Positions 1-7,735 of a DNA stretch of 64,000 nt are shown here, piece by piece; the first letter of the stretch is position 1, and every line of letters starts with the position of its first letter. Location: assembly GCF_000022205.1 (NCBI RefSeq), contig NC_012029.1, positions 558,001 to 622,000 of the forward strand, in the 5' to 3' direction. The stretch is from Halorubrum lacusprofundi ATCC 49239 (GTDB lineage Archaea > Halobacteriota > Halobacteria > Halobacteriales > Haloferacaceae). Below the pieces are notes generated by a model. That model saw nothing but the letters and a program-made list of their open reading frames with translations, was not told the origin of the DNA and did not search any database. The translations under genes were made by a program, and so were the position numbers.

Positions 1-2
1 TG

Positions 3-944
3 AACTCGCTGGGCTTCGACGCAGACGCCGGCGGGAACACGCTCGACGCCTACTACGCCGAACTCGGCGGCGTCGCGTTCGACCGGGAGGGTGTCCGACA
101 GCTCAACACGGGCTCCGGCGGCGGGATCTCGGTCGACCGGGAGCTGCTCTACGAGCTCGACTCCGACCTCCACTTGGCGGATCCATGCCTGTTCGTCTCC
201 TTCGACGGATGGGACCAGGGCGACATGGCAGAGGTTCGTGACAACGTCGCGCCGTGGTTCGGCAACGTCTACAGTCGCCGGAACTCTCAGCCGCCGGAGC
301 CGTGTCGCGACGACTACGAGTACTACGGCCTCTGGGAGATCACCGAGCGCGTCGCCGGCGTGTTTCAGGAGTCGGAGCGTTTCGAGGCGCTCGCGGCGGT
401 CCACGACGACCTGATCGAGACGGTGCAGGCGGACCTCCCGCCGACGGAGGAGCGCCCGACGGTCGGCACCCTCCTCTACATGGACGGGACCTACTACCCC
501 TCGCTGCTCGACGACCCAGGATTCGCCAACGCCCACGTGCGCCCCTTCGGCGTGGTCGACGCGTTCGGCGCCGACGACGTGACCTACGAGACCGCCTACG
601 ACCACGAACAGCTACTGGAGGTCGATCCCGACGTGATTCTCCACCAGTACGGAGTCGAGTCCTACTACGACGTGGCTGCGGTCCGCGAGGAACTCGCCGA
701 CCATCCGGTCGCCGGCGAACTCTCCGCGATCGAGAACGACCGGTTCTACCCCTCGGGGAACCCGGTACAGGGGCCGATCATGAACCTCTTCCAGATCGAG
801 ATGACCGCCAAACAGCTGTTCCCCGAGCGGTTCGGTGAGTGGCCGGCCTACGAACTCGGCGACGGCTATCCGGATATCCCCGACGACGAACGGCTCTTCG
901 ACCGCGACCGGGTCGCTGGGATCGTCACCGGTGAGGCGGAATGA
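3..944 (+). CDS. Iron(III)-chelate ABC transporter substrate-binding protein, 5' end outside window
   Basis: This is the C-terminal 313 residues of a FepB/BtuF-like (PF01497 type) periplasmic-binding protein; the start, signal peptide and lipobox lie upstream of the window. It is clearly paralogous to the complete protein at 4111-5358: both share the HLADP block, the SPWFGN/APWFGN block, YYGLWE, EERPT, and the C-terminal run MTAKQL..P..FG.WP.YE.G followed by LFDR.RVA. Its role would be to capture a ferric siderophore or other iron chelate outside the cell and deliver it to the permease at 1909-3081. Its stop overlaps the next start by 4 bp, so the four genes to 3972 form one operon. The substrate is inference; cobalamin or haem are alternatives. 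Confidence 0.85.
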   Translation, partial: NSLGFDADAGGNTLDAYYAELGGVAFDREGVRQLNTGSGGGISVDRELLYELDSDLHLADPCLFVSFDGWDQGDMAEVRDNVAPWFGNVYSRRNSQPPEPCRDDYEYYGLWEITERVAGVFQESERFEALAAVHDDLIETVQADLPPTEERPTVGTLLYMDGTYYPSLLDDPGFANAHVRPFGVVDAFGADDVTYETAYDHEQLLEVDPDVILHQYGVESYYDVAAVREELADHPVAGELSAIENDRFYPSGNPVQGPIMNLFQIEMTAKQLFPERFGEWPAYELGDGYPDIPDDERLFDRDRVAGIVTGEAE

Positions 945-1912
945 GCGGCGGCGTCGATCGCGACGCGGTCGTCACGGGTCTTGACTACGAGGCGGTCGTG
1001 GTCGGCGGCGGCCCCGCCGGCTGCTCGGCCGCCGTCTTCCTCGCCCGCGAGGGGATCGACGTCGCCATGTTCAACCGTGGTCGGTCGTCGATCGCGCGCT
1101 GTGCGCATCTGGGGAACTACCTCGGCTTCCCCGGCGGGATCGACGTCGAGACGTTATACGATCTGATGCACGACCACGTCGAGCGCGCGAGTGGCGAGCT
1201 CGTCGGCGACCTCGTCGAGTCAGTCGAATCGCGGGCGACTGACGACACGGAGGAAGCGCGCTTCCGCGTCACCCCGCAGGAGGGCGAGCCGGTCGCCACC
1301 CGCTGCGTGGTAGCGGCGACCCGATACGACGGGGAGTACCTCCGTGGGCTCGACGACGACGCGGCGATGTTCGAGACCCACGACCACGGCGGCGAGACTC
1401 GCGAGCACTTCGATCGGGAGTACGCCGATCCCGACGGAACGACGCCGATCGACGGGCTCTACGTCGCCTCGCCCTCCGAGGCCGACCGACAGGCGATCAC
1501 GGCGGCCGGACGCGGTGCCCGCGTCGCCCGGCGAGTCGTCACCGACGCGCGAATCGACGATGGCTGGTGGCCCGCGGCGGCCGAGGACGTCGACTGGGTA
1601 CGCCGTGAGGCCGAGCGCGAGGAGGAGTGGGCGGACCGCGATCGGTGGGTCGAGTGGTTCGACCAGCGCCACGCCGACGCCCCGGTCGATCCGGAGTCGG
1701 AGCGGTTCGCGCGCGTTCGCGAGGCCGCTATCGACGAGACGCTGGCGTCGTACGTCGACGCCGACGAGGCCGAGGAACAAGCGGCCGAGGGTGGGCGCGC
1801 GCTCGCCGATCACCTCGACCCGCGCGCCGTCGTCGACGCACACGGCGCCGAGGCCCTGCTCGACGCAATGGATGACGAAGATATCGCCGCGTACGGCGCG
1901 AGGGCGCGATGA
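941..1912 (+). CDS. Thioredoxin-reductase-like FAD oxidoreductase of the iron-uptake operon
   Basis: This 323-residue flavoprotein has an N-terminal dinucleotide-binding motif (GGGPAG, around residues 23-28) and the LGFPGG segment typical of the thioredoxin reductase fold, but no CxxC redox pair, so it is not a classical thioredoxin reductase. A charged helical tail of about 100 residues follows the core. The start ATG overlaps the stop of the binding protein (ATGA) and its own stop overlaps the permease start in the same way, showing tight translational coupling. A paralogue at 5587-6426 sits next to the second binding protein. I infer a cytoplasmic ferric-chelate reductase or a similar step that releases iron after import; the sequence alone does not prove that. 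Confidence 0.8.
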   Translation: MSGGVDRDAVVTGLDYEAVVVGGGPAGCSAAVFLAREGIDVAMFNRGRSSIARCAHLGNYLGFPGGIDVETLYDLMHDHVERASGELVGDLVESVESRATDDTEEARFRVTPQEGEPVATRCVVAATRYDGEYLRGLDDDAAMFETHDHGGETREHFDREYADPDGTTPIDGLYVASPSEADRQAITAAGRGARVARRVVTDARIDDGWWPAAAEDVDWVRREAEREEEWADRDRWVEWFDQRHADAPVDPESERFARVREAAIDETLASYVDADEAEEQAAEGGRALADHLDPRAVVDAHGAEALLDAMDDEDIAAYGARAR

Positions 1913-3081
1913 GCAACAGTGGGTCGGTCGCCGGCGGGGACGCCGCCCGCCGATCGTCGGAGGGGCGGATCGGGTGGCTGTTCGACCCCAAGTTGGTCTC
2001 TGTCGCGCTCGCGAGCGTCGCGGTCGTCGTCGTCGCCGGGCTCGTACAGATCAGCTTCGGCGCGTACTCGATGACGGTCGGTGAGGCGTGGCGCGCCGTT
2101 CTCGATCCCGCGGTCCTCCTCGATCCCCGCTGGCTGCTGAACTTCTTCGTCGGCGAGGGACTGATGCGCTCGATCACCGGGTTTCAAGGGGAGCTCCCCG
2201 AACTGGCACACGGAACGCTCATCGTCTGGAACATCCGTCTCCCGCGGGTGTTCGTCGCCGCCATCGTCGGGATGAACCTCGGCGTCTCGGGAGCCATCTT
2301 CCAGGCGGTCACCAGAAACGAGCTCGCGAGCCCGTTCATCCTCGGCGTCTCCTCGGGCGCGGGGTTGATGATCCTGTTGACGCTCGTGGTGTTCGGGGGA
2401 CTCTCGGCGTTCCTCCCGCTGATCGCGGCGCTCGGCGGCGCGGTCGCGTTCCTGGTCGTCTACGCGATCGCGTGGAAGAACGGGACGAGCCCGGTTCGAC
2501 TCGTGCTCGCGGGCGTGATCGTCGGGACCGTGTTCAGCAGCCTCCAGACGGGGCTGTTCTTCTTCGCGGACGACATCGGCGTCGTCCAGTCGGCGATCCA
2601 GTGGACCACCGGCTCGCTGACCGGGACGGACTGGGAGCAGGTCCGACTGGTGCTGCCGTGGACGATCGTCGCGGTGCTGCTGTCGATCGCCGGATCGCGC
2701 CAGCTGAACCTCCTCCTGTTGGGCGAACAGACCGCGAAGTCGCTCGGGATGTCGATCGAGAAGGTGCGGTTCGCGCTCTCCGGCGTCGCCGTGCTGGCGG
2801 CCGCCGCCAGCATCGCGGTGGCGGGGATCGTCAGCTTCGTGGGACTGATCGTCCCCCACATGGTGCGAAACCTCGTCGGCAGCGACTACAAGCGGGTGAT
2901 CGTCGGTTGTCTGTTCGTCGGCCCCGCGCTCATGGTCGGGGCTGACGTAGGCGCCCGACTCGGGATGAGCGTGATCACGGGCGCGGACTCGCAGATCCCG
3001 GTGGGGATCGTCACCGGGCTGGTCGGCGGCCCGTACTTCCTGTACCTGATGCGCAAACAGCAGAACATGGGTGAGCTCTGA
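1909..3081 (+). CDS. FecCD-family iron(III)-chelate ABC transporter permease
   Basis: A 390-residue integral membrane protein of the FecCD/BtuC family. After a short hydrophilic N-terminus there are about ten hydrophobic segments. The segment IRLPRVFVAAIVGMNLGVSG with the following FQAVTRNELASPF is the family signature, and GIVSFVGLIVPHMVR is the conserved C-terminal coupling region. There is no second permease gene, so the transporter presumably uses a homodimer. It lies third in the operon with ATGA overlap to the flavoprotein, and the ATPase starts directly after its stop codon. Function as the membrane channel for ferric chelate is well supported by family; the exact chelate is not known. 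Confidence 0.93.
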   Translation: MSNSGSVAGGDAARRSSEGRIGWLFDPKLVSVALASVAVVVVAGLVQISFGAYSMTVGEAWRAVLDPAVLLDPRWLLNFFVGEGLMRSITGFQGELPELAHGTLIVWNIRLPRVFVAAIVGMNLGVSGAIFQAVTRNELASPFILGVSSGAGLMILLTLVVFGGLSAFLPLIAALGGAVAFLVVYAIAWKNGTSPVRLVLAGVIVGTVFSSLQTGLFFFADDIGVVQSAIQWTTGSLTGTDWEQVRLVLPWTIVAVLLSIAGSRQLNLLLLGEQTAKSLGMSIEKVRFALSGVAVLAAAASIAVAGIVSFVGLIVPHMVRNLVGSDYKRVIVGCLFVGPALMVGADVGARLGMSVITGADSQIPVGIVTGLVGGPYFLYLMRKQQNMGEL

Positions 3082-3972
3082 ATGTCTACCGAACACGCGA
3101 ACGCGACGGATTCGGAGGTACCGAGCGGAACGACCGACGCGAGCGAGACGGTCGATTCGGTCGGCGCGGGAGACGCGAGCGCTCTCGACGCCGAGAGCCT
3201 CGTGTTGGGGTATCCGAACGCACCGGCTCCCGTCATCGACGGCGAGTCGATCGCGGCCGAGCCCGGCGCGGTCACGGCCCTCGTCGGCCCGAACGGCTCG
3301 GGGAAGAGCACCCTGTTGAAGGGGTTGGCGACGCAGCTCGCGCCGGACGACGGCTCCGTGATGGTCGACGGCCGCGACGTGCATGCGATGGACACGAAGG
3401 CGCTCGCCCGGAAGCTCGGGCTGCTCTCGCAGGAGAGCACCTCGCCGAACAGCATCACGGTCGATGACTTGGTGTACCACGGTCGGTACCCGCACCGCGG
3501 GTTCTTCGAGCGGACGACCGACGAGGACGCGCGCGCCGTCGAGCAAGCGATCGAACTGGCCGGCTGCGGCCACCTGCGCGAGCGCGAGGTCGGGAGCCTC
3601 AGCGGCGGGCAGAAACAGTTGGCGTGGATCGCGATGGTCCTCGCACAGGAAACCGACGTACTCCTCTTAGACGAGCCGACGACGTTCCTCGATTTACACC
3701 ACCAGATGGAGGTGATGGAGATCATCGAAACCCTGCGCGACGAGAGCGACGTGACCGTCGTCGTCGTGCTCCACGACATCGAGCAGGCCGCCCGGCTCGC
3801 GGATCGGATGGTCGCGCTCAAGGACGGCGAGATCCGTGCCCGCGGCGCCCCCGAGGAGATCGTCACCGAGGACCTGCTCGCGGACGTGTTCCGCGTCGAC
3901 GCCGACGTGGTACAGACCGAGAACGGCCCGCGCGTCACCCCGCTTCGGGCGCGACACGAAGACACAGAGTAG
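3082..3972 (+). CDS. FecE-type ABC transporter ATP-binding protein
   Basis: A 296-residue ABC ATPase that powers the permease encoded just upstream. After an unusual acidic N-terminal extension of about 35 residues come Walker A (GPNGSGKST), the Q-loop (LLSQE), the ABC signature (LSGGQKQ), Walker B with catalytic Glu (LLLDEPTTFLDLHHQ) and the switch His (VLHDIEQA). The start ATG follows the permease stop with no gap. It is the last gene of the first operon; 138 bp then separate it from the second binding-protein gene, which has its own promoter. The single ATPase and permease probably serve both binding proteins. Confidence 0.93.
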   Translation: MSTEHANATDSEVPSGTTDASETVDSVGAGDASALDAESLVLGYPNAPAPVIDGESIAAEPGAVTALVGPNGSGKSTLLKGLATQLAPDDGSVMVDGRDVHAMDTKALARKLGLLSQESTSPNSITVDDLVYHGRYPHRGFFERTTDEDARAVEQAIELAGCGHLREREVGSLSGGQKQLAWIAMVLAQETDVLLLDEPTTFLDLHHQMEVMEIIETLRDESDVTVVVVLHDIEQAARLADRMVALKDGEIRARGAPEEIVTEDLLADVFRVDADVVQTENGPRVTPLRARHEDTE

Positions 3973-4055
3973 ACCGGCACACGGACGCCCGTCGGAGAGT
4001 TGCCGATCGCCGTTGCTGACCGTGATTCGCTAGTTGACAACCCGTGCGAGTCGCT

Positions 4056-4071
4056 TTTAGGTGGGCCTAAA
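4056..4071. promoter_or_regulatory. Upstream palindromic operator, probable metal-dependent repressor site
   Basis: The sequence TTTAGG-TGGG-CCTAAA is a perfect 6-4-6 inverted repeat. It matches the half-site TTTAGG/CCTAAA of the second palindrome at 4089-4110, and the centres of the two are 36 bp apart. It resembles the TTAGG...CCTAA boxes of DtxR/IdeR/Idr-type iron repressors. Its place upstream of the TATA box suggests two cooperating repressor dimers. Assignment of the regulator is inference. Confidence 0.65.
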
Positions 4072-4088
4072 GACCGGAACGACTATAT

Positions 4089-4110
4089 ATTTTTAGGCCC
4101 GCCTAAAAAT
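4089..4110. promoter_or_regulatory. Start-proximal palindromic operator overlapping the promoter
   Basis: A perfect palindrome with 10-bp arms (ATTTTTAGGC and GCCTAAAAAT) around a CC centre ends exactly at the ATG of the binding-protein gene at 4111. A TATA-like run (tatatat, 4084-4090) abuts its left edge at about -25, so the mRNA is probably leaderless and the operator covers the transcription start. A bound repressor would block both TFB/TBP and polymerase. The half-site is the same as at 4056-4071. Iron-dependent control is inferred from the box shape and the gene it controls. Confidence 0.75.
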
Positions 4111-5358
4111 ATGCCCAGAGACGACGCGGTACGCAGAGCATCGACCCGAAGAGCGTTCGCCAAGTACGGCGGCACTGTCGCTCTCGGCGGCTTACTCGCC
4201 GGTTGCACCGACGGCGGCGGCGCCGGTTCGTCCGACTCCGATTCGCCCGACGCCGACACGACCGACACCGGTTCGACCGACGACGACCGGGCGGAGTCAC
4301 AGACCGAGGACGCCGCCGATGCGAGCTACACGGCGTCGATCTCGCCGATGGGCGAGGTGATCTTCGAGTCGCCGCCGGAGACGGTGTTCACGCGGCTCAC
4401 CCATCACGCGGACATGGCGTTCGCGCTGGGCCGGGGGAACGACGTCACGGCGCTGCACGCGCCCGACTACTACGACGGGCTCTGGAACCAGTACGTCGAG
4501 CGCCTGCCGGGCGTCTCGCTCGACTGGTCGGGACTCTACTCCTCGTGGCAGCCGGACAAGGAGAAGCTGTACGAGCTCGACAGCGACATCCACCTCGCGG
4601 ACCCGGCGTGGGTGACGCAGGTCGAGGGTTGGGAGCGGTCGGACATCGACGAGATCGCCGAGAACGTCTCGCCGTGGTTCGGCAACTCCCTCAGCGACCG
4701 GCATCAGGAGCCCGCCGAGGAGTGGGCCGACGGCTACCAGTACTACGGGCTGTGGGAGCAGTTCGAAATCGTCGCCGAGGCGTTCCGAGAGCGCGAGCGC
4801 TACGAAGCGCTCGCAGCGGTCCGCGAGGAACTCCTGTCGACGATCGAGGACAACCTGCCGCCGGAGGAGGAGCGCCCGACCGCGATCATGATCGCCGCCG
4901 CCGACATCGAGAGCATCTACGCGTACACCCTGAGCAACCCCGGGTTCCTCACGTCACACACACGCCCGCTCGGGCCGCGAGACGCGTTCGAGGGGAGCGT
5001 CGAGTCCGGCACCGTCGTCGACTTCGAGACGATCCTCGAGGCGGACCCCGACGTAATCTTATACCTCGGCGGTATGGAGCCGGGAACGGACATGGCTGGG
5101 CGGCGCACCGCTTTCGAGGAGGACGCCGTCGGCTCTGAGATCACGGCGGTTCAGAACGACCGCGTCCATCCACAAGGCGCCCGGTATCAGGGACCGATCT
5201 TGAACCTCTTCCAGCTGGAGATGACGGCGAAGCAGCTCTACCCCGACGCGTTCGGCGCGTGGCCGCGGTACGAGTCCGGCCCGTATCCGGAGATTCCGAC
5301 CGACGAACAGCTGTTCGACCGCGAGCGCGTCGCGGACGTCATCAACGGGGACCCGTAG
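4111..5358 (+). CDS. Iron(III)-chelate substrate-binding lipoprotein (second paralogue)
   Basis: A 415-residue binding protein of the FepB/BtuF class. The N-terminus has a twin-arginine motif (STRRAFAKYGG, residues 11-21) and a lipobox ending in Cys32 (LLAGC), then an Asp/Ser/Thr-rich linker of about 40 residues typical of haloarchaeal surface lipoproteins. The rest is colinear with the partial protein at 3-944. The start at 4111 is chosen because the operator and TATA box end there and because it begins the export signal; a longer frame exists upstream but lacks both. It is transcribed alone or with 5587-6426, and is expected to be derepressed under iron limitation. Confidence 0.9.
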   Translation: MPRDDAVRRASTRRAFAKYGGTVALGGLLAGCTDGGGAGSSDSDSPDADTTDTGSTDDDRAESQTEDAADASYTASISPMGEVIFESPPETVFTRLTHHADMAFALGRGNDVTALHAPDYYDGLWNQYVERLPGVSLDWSGLYSSWQPDKEKLYELDSDIHLADPAWVTQVEGWERSDIDEIAENVSPWFGNSLSDRHQEPAEEWADGYQYYGLWEQFEIVAEAFRERERYEALAAVREELLSTIEDNLPPEEERPTAIMIAAADIESIYAYTLSNPGFLTSHTRPLGPRDAFEGSVESGTVVDFETILEADPDVILYLGGMEPGTDMAGRRTAFEEDAVGSEITAVQNDRVHPQGARYQGPILNLFQLEMTAKQLYPDAFGAWPRYESGPYPEIPTDEQLFDRERVADVINGDP

Positions 5359-5586
5359 GTGCGCGCCCGCGAGTGGGCGGTCGCGGCCGCCGACCGCGAC
5401 GAGCCGTTTATTACGGTGGAGCGACCGGTTTGGGTGCGCCGATAAAACGCAGCGCCCCGGCCACGGGATCGCGGGAGCGGCCGGAACCGAGTCGGTCCCG
5501 GACCGAAGCGACTACGACGGCTCGCGCGTGCCGACGAGTATGGCGATCGACAGCGACGACTCGCGACTCGCACGGGGGATCGACCG

Positions 5587-6426
5587 ATGAGCGGTGACCG
5601 GACACCGAGCGATTCAGAGCGCGATTCGCACGACTTCCGCGACGTGGTCGTCGTCGGCGGCGGCGTCGCCGGCCTCTCGACGGCCGTGTTCACGGCCCGG
5701 CAGGGGCTCGACACTCTCGTAATCGACGACGGCGGGTCGCTCCTGCGGCGGAACGCGCACTTGGAGAACTTCCCGGGCTTCCCGCTGGGCGTGGACGCCC
5801 GGCGCCTGCTCGACCTCCTCGCCGAGCAGGCCGCGACCGCGGGCGCCGACCGGTTCGACGGCCGTGCGACGCGAGTGGCGGCGGTCGGTGAGGGCGAGAG
5901 CGTCGAAACCGGAGGCGACGAAGCGGTCGACGACGCCCGGTTCGTCGTTGAGGTCGACGGTGACGACGCGGACGACCCCAGCGACCCCAGCGACCCGACC
6001 CGAACCCGGCACGTCGTCGCCGCGACGAAAAACGAGGTCGGTTACCTCGAGGGCGTGGAGGGGGTCGGTATCCTCGACCGCGGCAAGTCGTACGTCGACA
6101 CCGACGAGCGCGGCCGAACCGGCGTCGACGGGCTGTACGCGGCCGGCCGGCTCGCGGAGAAGCCGCATCAGGCCGCGGTGTGCGCGGGCCACGGCGCCGA
6201 GGTCGGCGTGACGATCTTAGAGGAGGACGAACGAGGGTTCTACCACGACTGGGTCGCACCCGAGGGGTACTTCACCGACCGGGGCCGGCAGGTGCCGCCG
6301 GGCTGCGAGGAGATCGATGCGGCCGAGCGCCGCGAACGCGAGGAAGCGTCGCGCGAAGCGATCCGAGAACGGTTCGCGGCGCCGCACCCGGACCCGCAGG
6401 AAACGCACCCGAGCTTAGAGGAGTGA
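5587..6426 (+). CDS. Thioredoxin-reductase-like FAD oxidoreductase (second paralogue)
   Basis: A 279-residue flavoprotein paralogous to 941-1912. It has the FAD motif GGGVAGLSTAVF (about residues 23-34), the LENFPGFPLG segment, and VDGLYAAGRLAEKPHQAAVCAGHG-type cofactor-binding residues in the C-terminal half, again with no CxxC disulphide. It is shorter than its paralogue because the C-terminal charged tail is reduced. It follows the second binding protein after 228 bp in which I see only a weak TATA-like tttatta near 5408. The repeated pairing of a binding protein with this flavoprotein argues that its job is linked to the imported chelate. Confidence 0.75.
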   Translation: MSGDRTPSDSERDSHDFRDVVVVGGGVAGLSTAVFTARQGLDTLVIDDGGSLLRRNAHLENFPGFPLGVDARRLLDLLAEQAATAGADRFDGRATRVAAVGEGESVETGGDEAVDDARFVVEVDGDDADDPSDPSDPTRTRHVVAATKNEVGYLEGVEGVGILDRGKSYVDTDERGRTGVDGLYAAGRLAEKPHQAAVCAGHGAEVGVTILEEDERGFYHDWVAPEGYFTDRGRQVPPGCEEIDAAERREREEASREAIRERFAAPHPDPQETHPSLEE

Positions 6427-6522
6427 GTCGCGAGAGGGGGTGACCGACCGGTGTCGGCGGTCGGGATCCGGTTCGAGGGCCGCGGTGGCGGGGTCGTCAC
6501 CGAGCCCGCTGCTGTCTCGCCG

Positions 6523-7644
6523 TCAGACGCCGTCTGCTCCGTCCGCCTCGTCGGACTCTCCCGCGTCCGCCTCCTCGTGGTCTCCGTCGTCTTCCTCGAT
6601 CCGAACGAGGTCGGCCTCGATGTCCTCAACGAAGGCCCCCTGCCCGCCCACCGTGACGGTCTTGCCGTCGTCGGTCTCGACGACGAGCGAGTGTTGGACT
6701 GGGAACTCGTTGGTCGTCGGCTCCACCATTCCCTGTTTCGACTCCACGACGCGACCGCTGATCTCGGCCGGCTCGTCGCGGTCAGTCCACCGGCCGCCCA
6801 CGGTGACGCGGGGAATCTCGCCGACGCGGAGGCGCAGGGTCACCTGCAGTACGGTGTGTCTGAAGTTCGCGTACTCGACCGGGAGCGGCGCGGGCGCCGC
6901 GGTCGCGATCTCGTTCGCGGCCGGCCAGTAGTTCCCGAGGAACGAGCCGACGATCACCGGCGCGAGCTGTTCCTGTGAGAAGTGGATCGCCTGCCGGTCG
7001 GTGTTGGACCGGCGCAGCAGTTCGGGCGGGGCGACGACGCCGGCCGCGGAGTCGACCGTGAGCAGCGTCGGCATCGCCTCGCGCCACGTCCGGACGACGC
7101 TGGCGACGCCGTCGAGTCCCTCATCGATGTCGTCCGGCACCTCGTCGGCGCCGGAGACGATGAGCAGTACCAAGACGCCGCGGTCGACCGCCTCGACGAG
7201 GGAGTCGCGGATCTCGGGGAGGTGACCGGCCGCGATCGACAGCGTCACCTCCGAGTCCGCGTCCGCGAGCAGCGACCGGATCCGCTTTATCACCGTCACG
7301 CGGGACTTGATCACCTCGAACTGCTCGGTCTGCCGCTCCACCCGCGAGAAGCGCTCCTCTAACCCGGGGCGGATCGCGTCGACGTCCGAACGGAGGCGGT
7401 TGATGACCTCGTCCGGCGGGTTCGCGCGGATCGTCGTCGGCACGACGTGGTCGTTTACCTCGACGAAGCCGCGCTCAGCGAGCGACTCGCTCACGCTGTA
7501 GACGTAGCGCTTCGACACACCGGCGGCGTCTGCGACGGTGCTCGCCTTCGCCTCCCCGTGCGCCAAGAGACTGAGGTACGTGTCGACCTCCTTGTCCGAG
7601 AGCCCGAACCGGCGGAGAAGATCGTTCAGCGTCCGGTCGTCCAT
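6523..7644 (-). CDS. TrmB-family sugar-responsive transcriptional regulator
   Basis: A 373-residue regulator with an N-terminal winged helix (LLRRFGLSDKEVDTYLSLL, then VADAAGVSKRYVYSVSESLAERGFV, residues about 8-60), a coiled linker, and a long C-terminal sensor domain including the GSFLGNYWPAANE segment found in TrmB proteins that bind sugars. The start MDDRTLND is the usual haloarchaeal one and lies about 30 bp below a TATA box at 7671-7677; a longer frame upstream is Arg-rich and unlikely. It is downstream of and codirectional with the amylase gene, so it probably controls the amylase and glucoamylase genes. The acidic tail (about 25 residues) is a haloarchaeal trait. Confidence 0.88.
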   Translation of the reverse strand: MDDRTLNDLLRRFGLSDKEVDTYLSLLAHGEAKASTVADAAGVSKRYVYSVSESLAERGFVEVNDHVVPTTIRANPPDEVINRLRSDVDAIRPGLEERFSRVERQTEQFEVIKSRVTVIKRIRSLLADADSEVTLSIAAGHLPEIRDSLVEAVDRGVLVLLIVSGADEVPDDIDEGLDGVASVVRTWREAMPTLLTVDSAAGVVAPPELLRRSNTDRQAIHFSQEQLAPVIVGSFLGNYWPAANEIATAAPAPLPVEYANFRHTVLQVTLRLRVGEIPRVTVGGRWTDRDEPAEISGRVVESKQGMVEPTTNEFPVQHSLVVETDDGKTVTVGGQGAFVEDIEADLVRIEEDDGDHEEADAGESDEADGADGV

Positions 7645-7667
7645 GTGGCGGAGATGCGCGAGGGGAT

Positions 7668-7679
7668 TACTTATAAGGG
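7668..7679 (-). promoter_or_regulatory. TATA box of the TrmB-family gene
   Basis: Read on the minus strand the sequence is CCTTATAAGTAA, about 28 bp before the ATG at 7644. The spacing fits a leaderless haloarchaeal promoter, so the regulator can be expressed apart from the amylase gene upstream. Confidence 0.6.
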
Positions 7680-7735
7680 TCGGAGGAACACGGCGGCGAA
7701 CGCGTCGTGTGCGTCTGCGAATCGCCCGAACAGCC

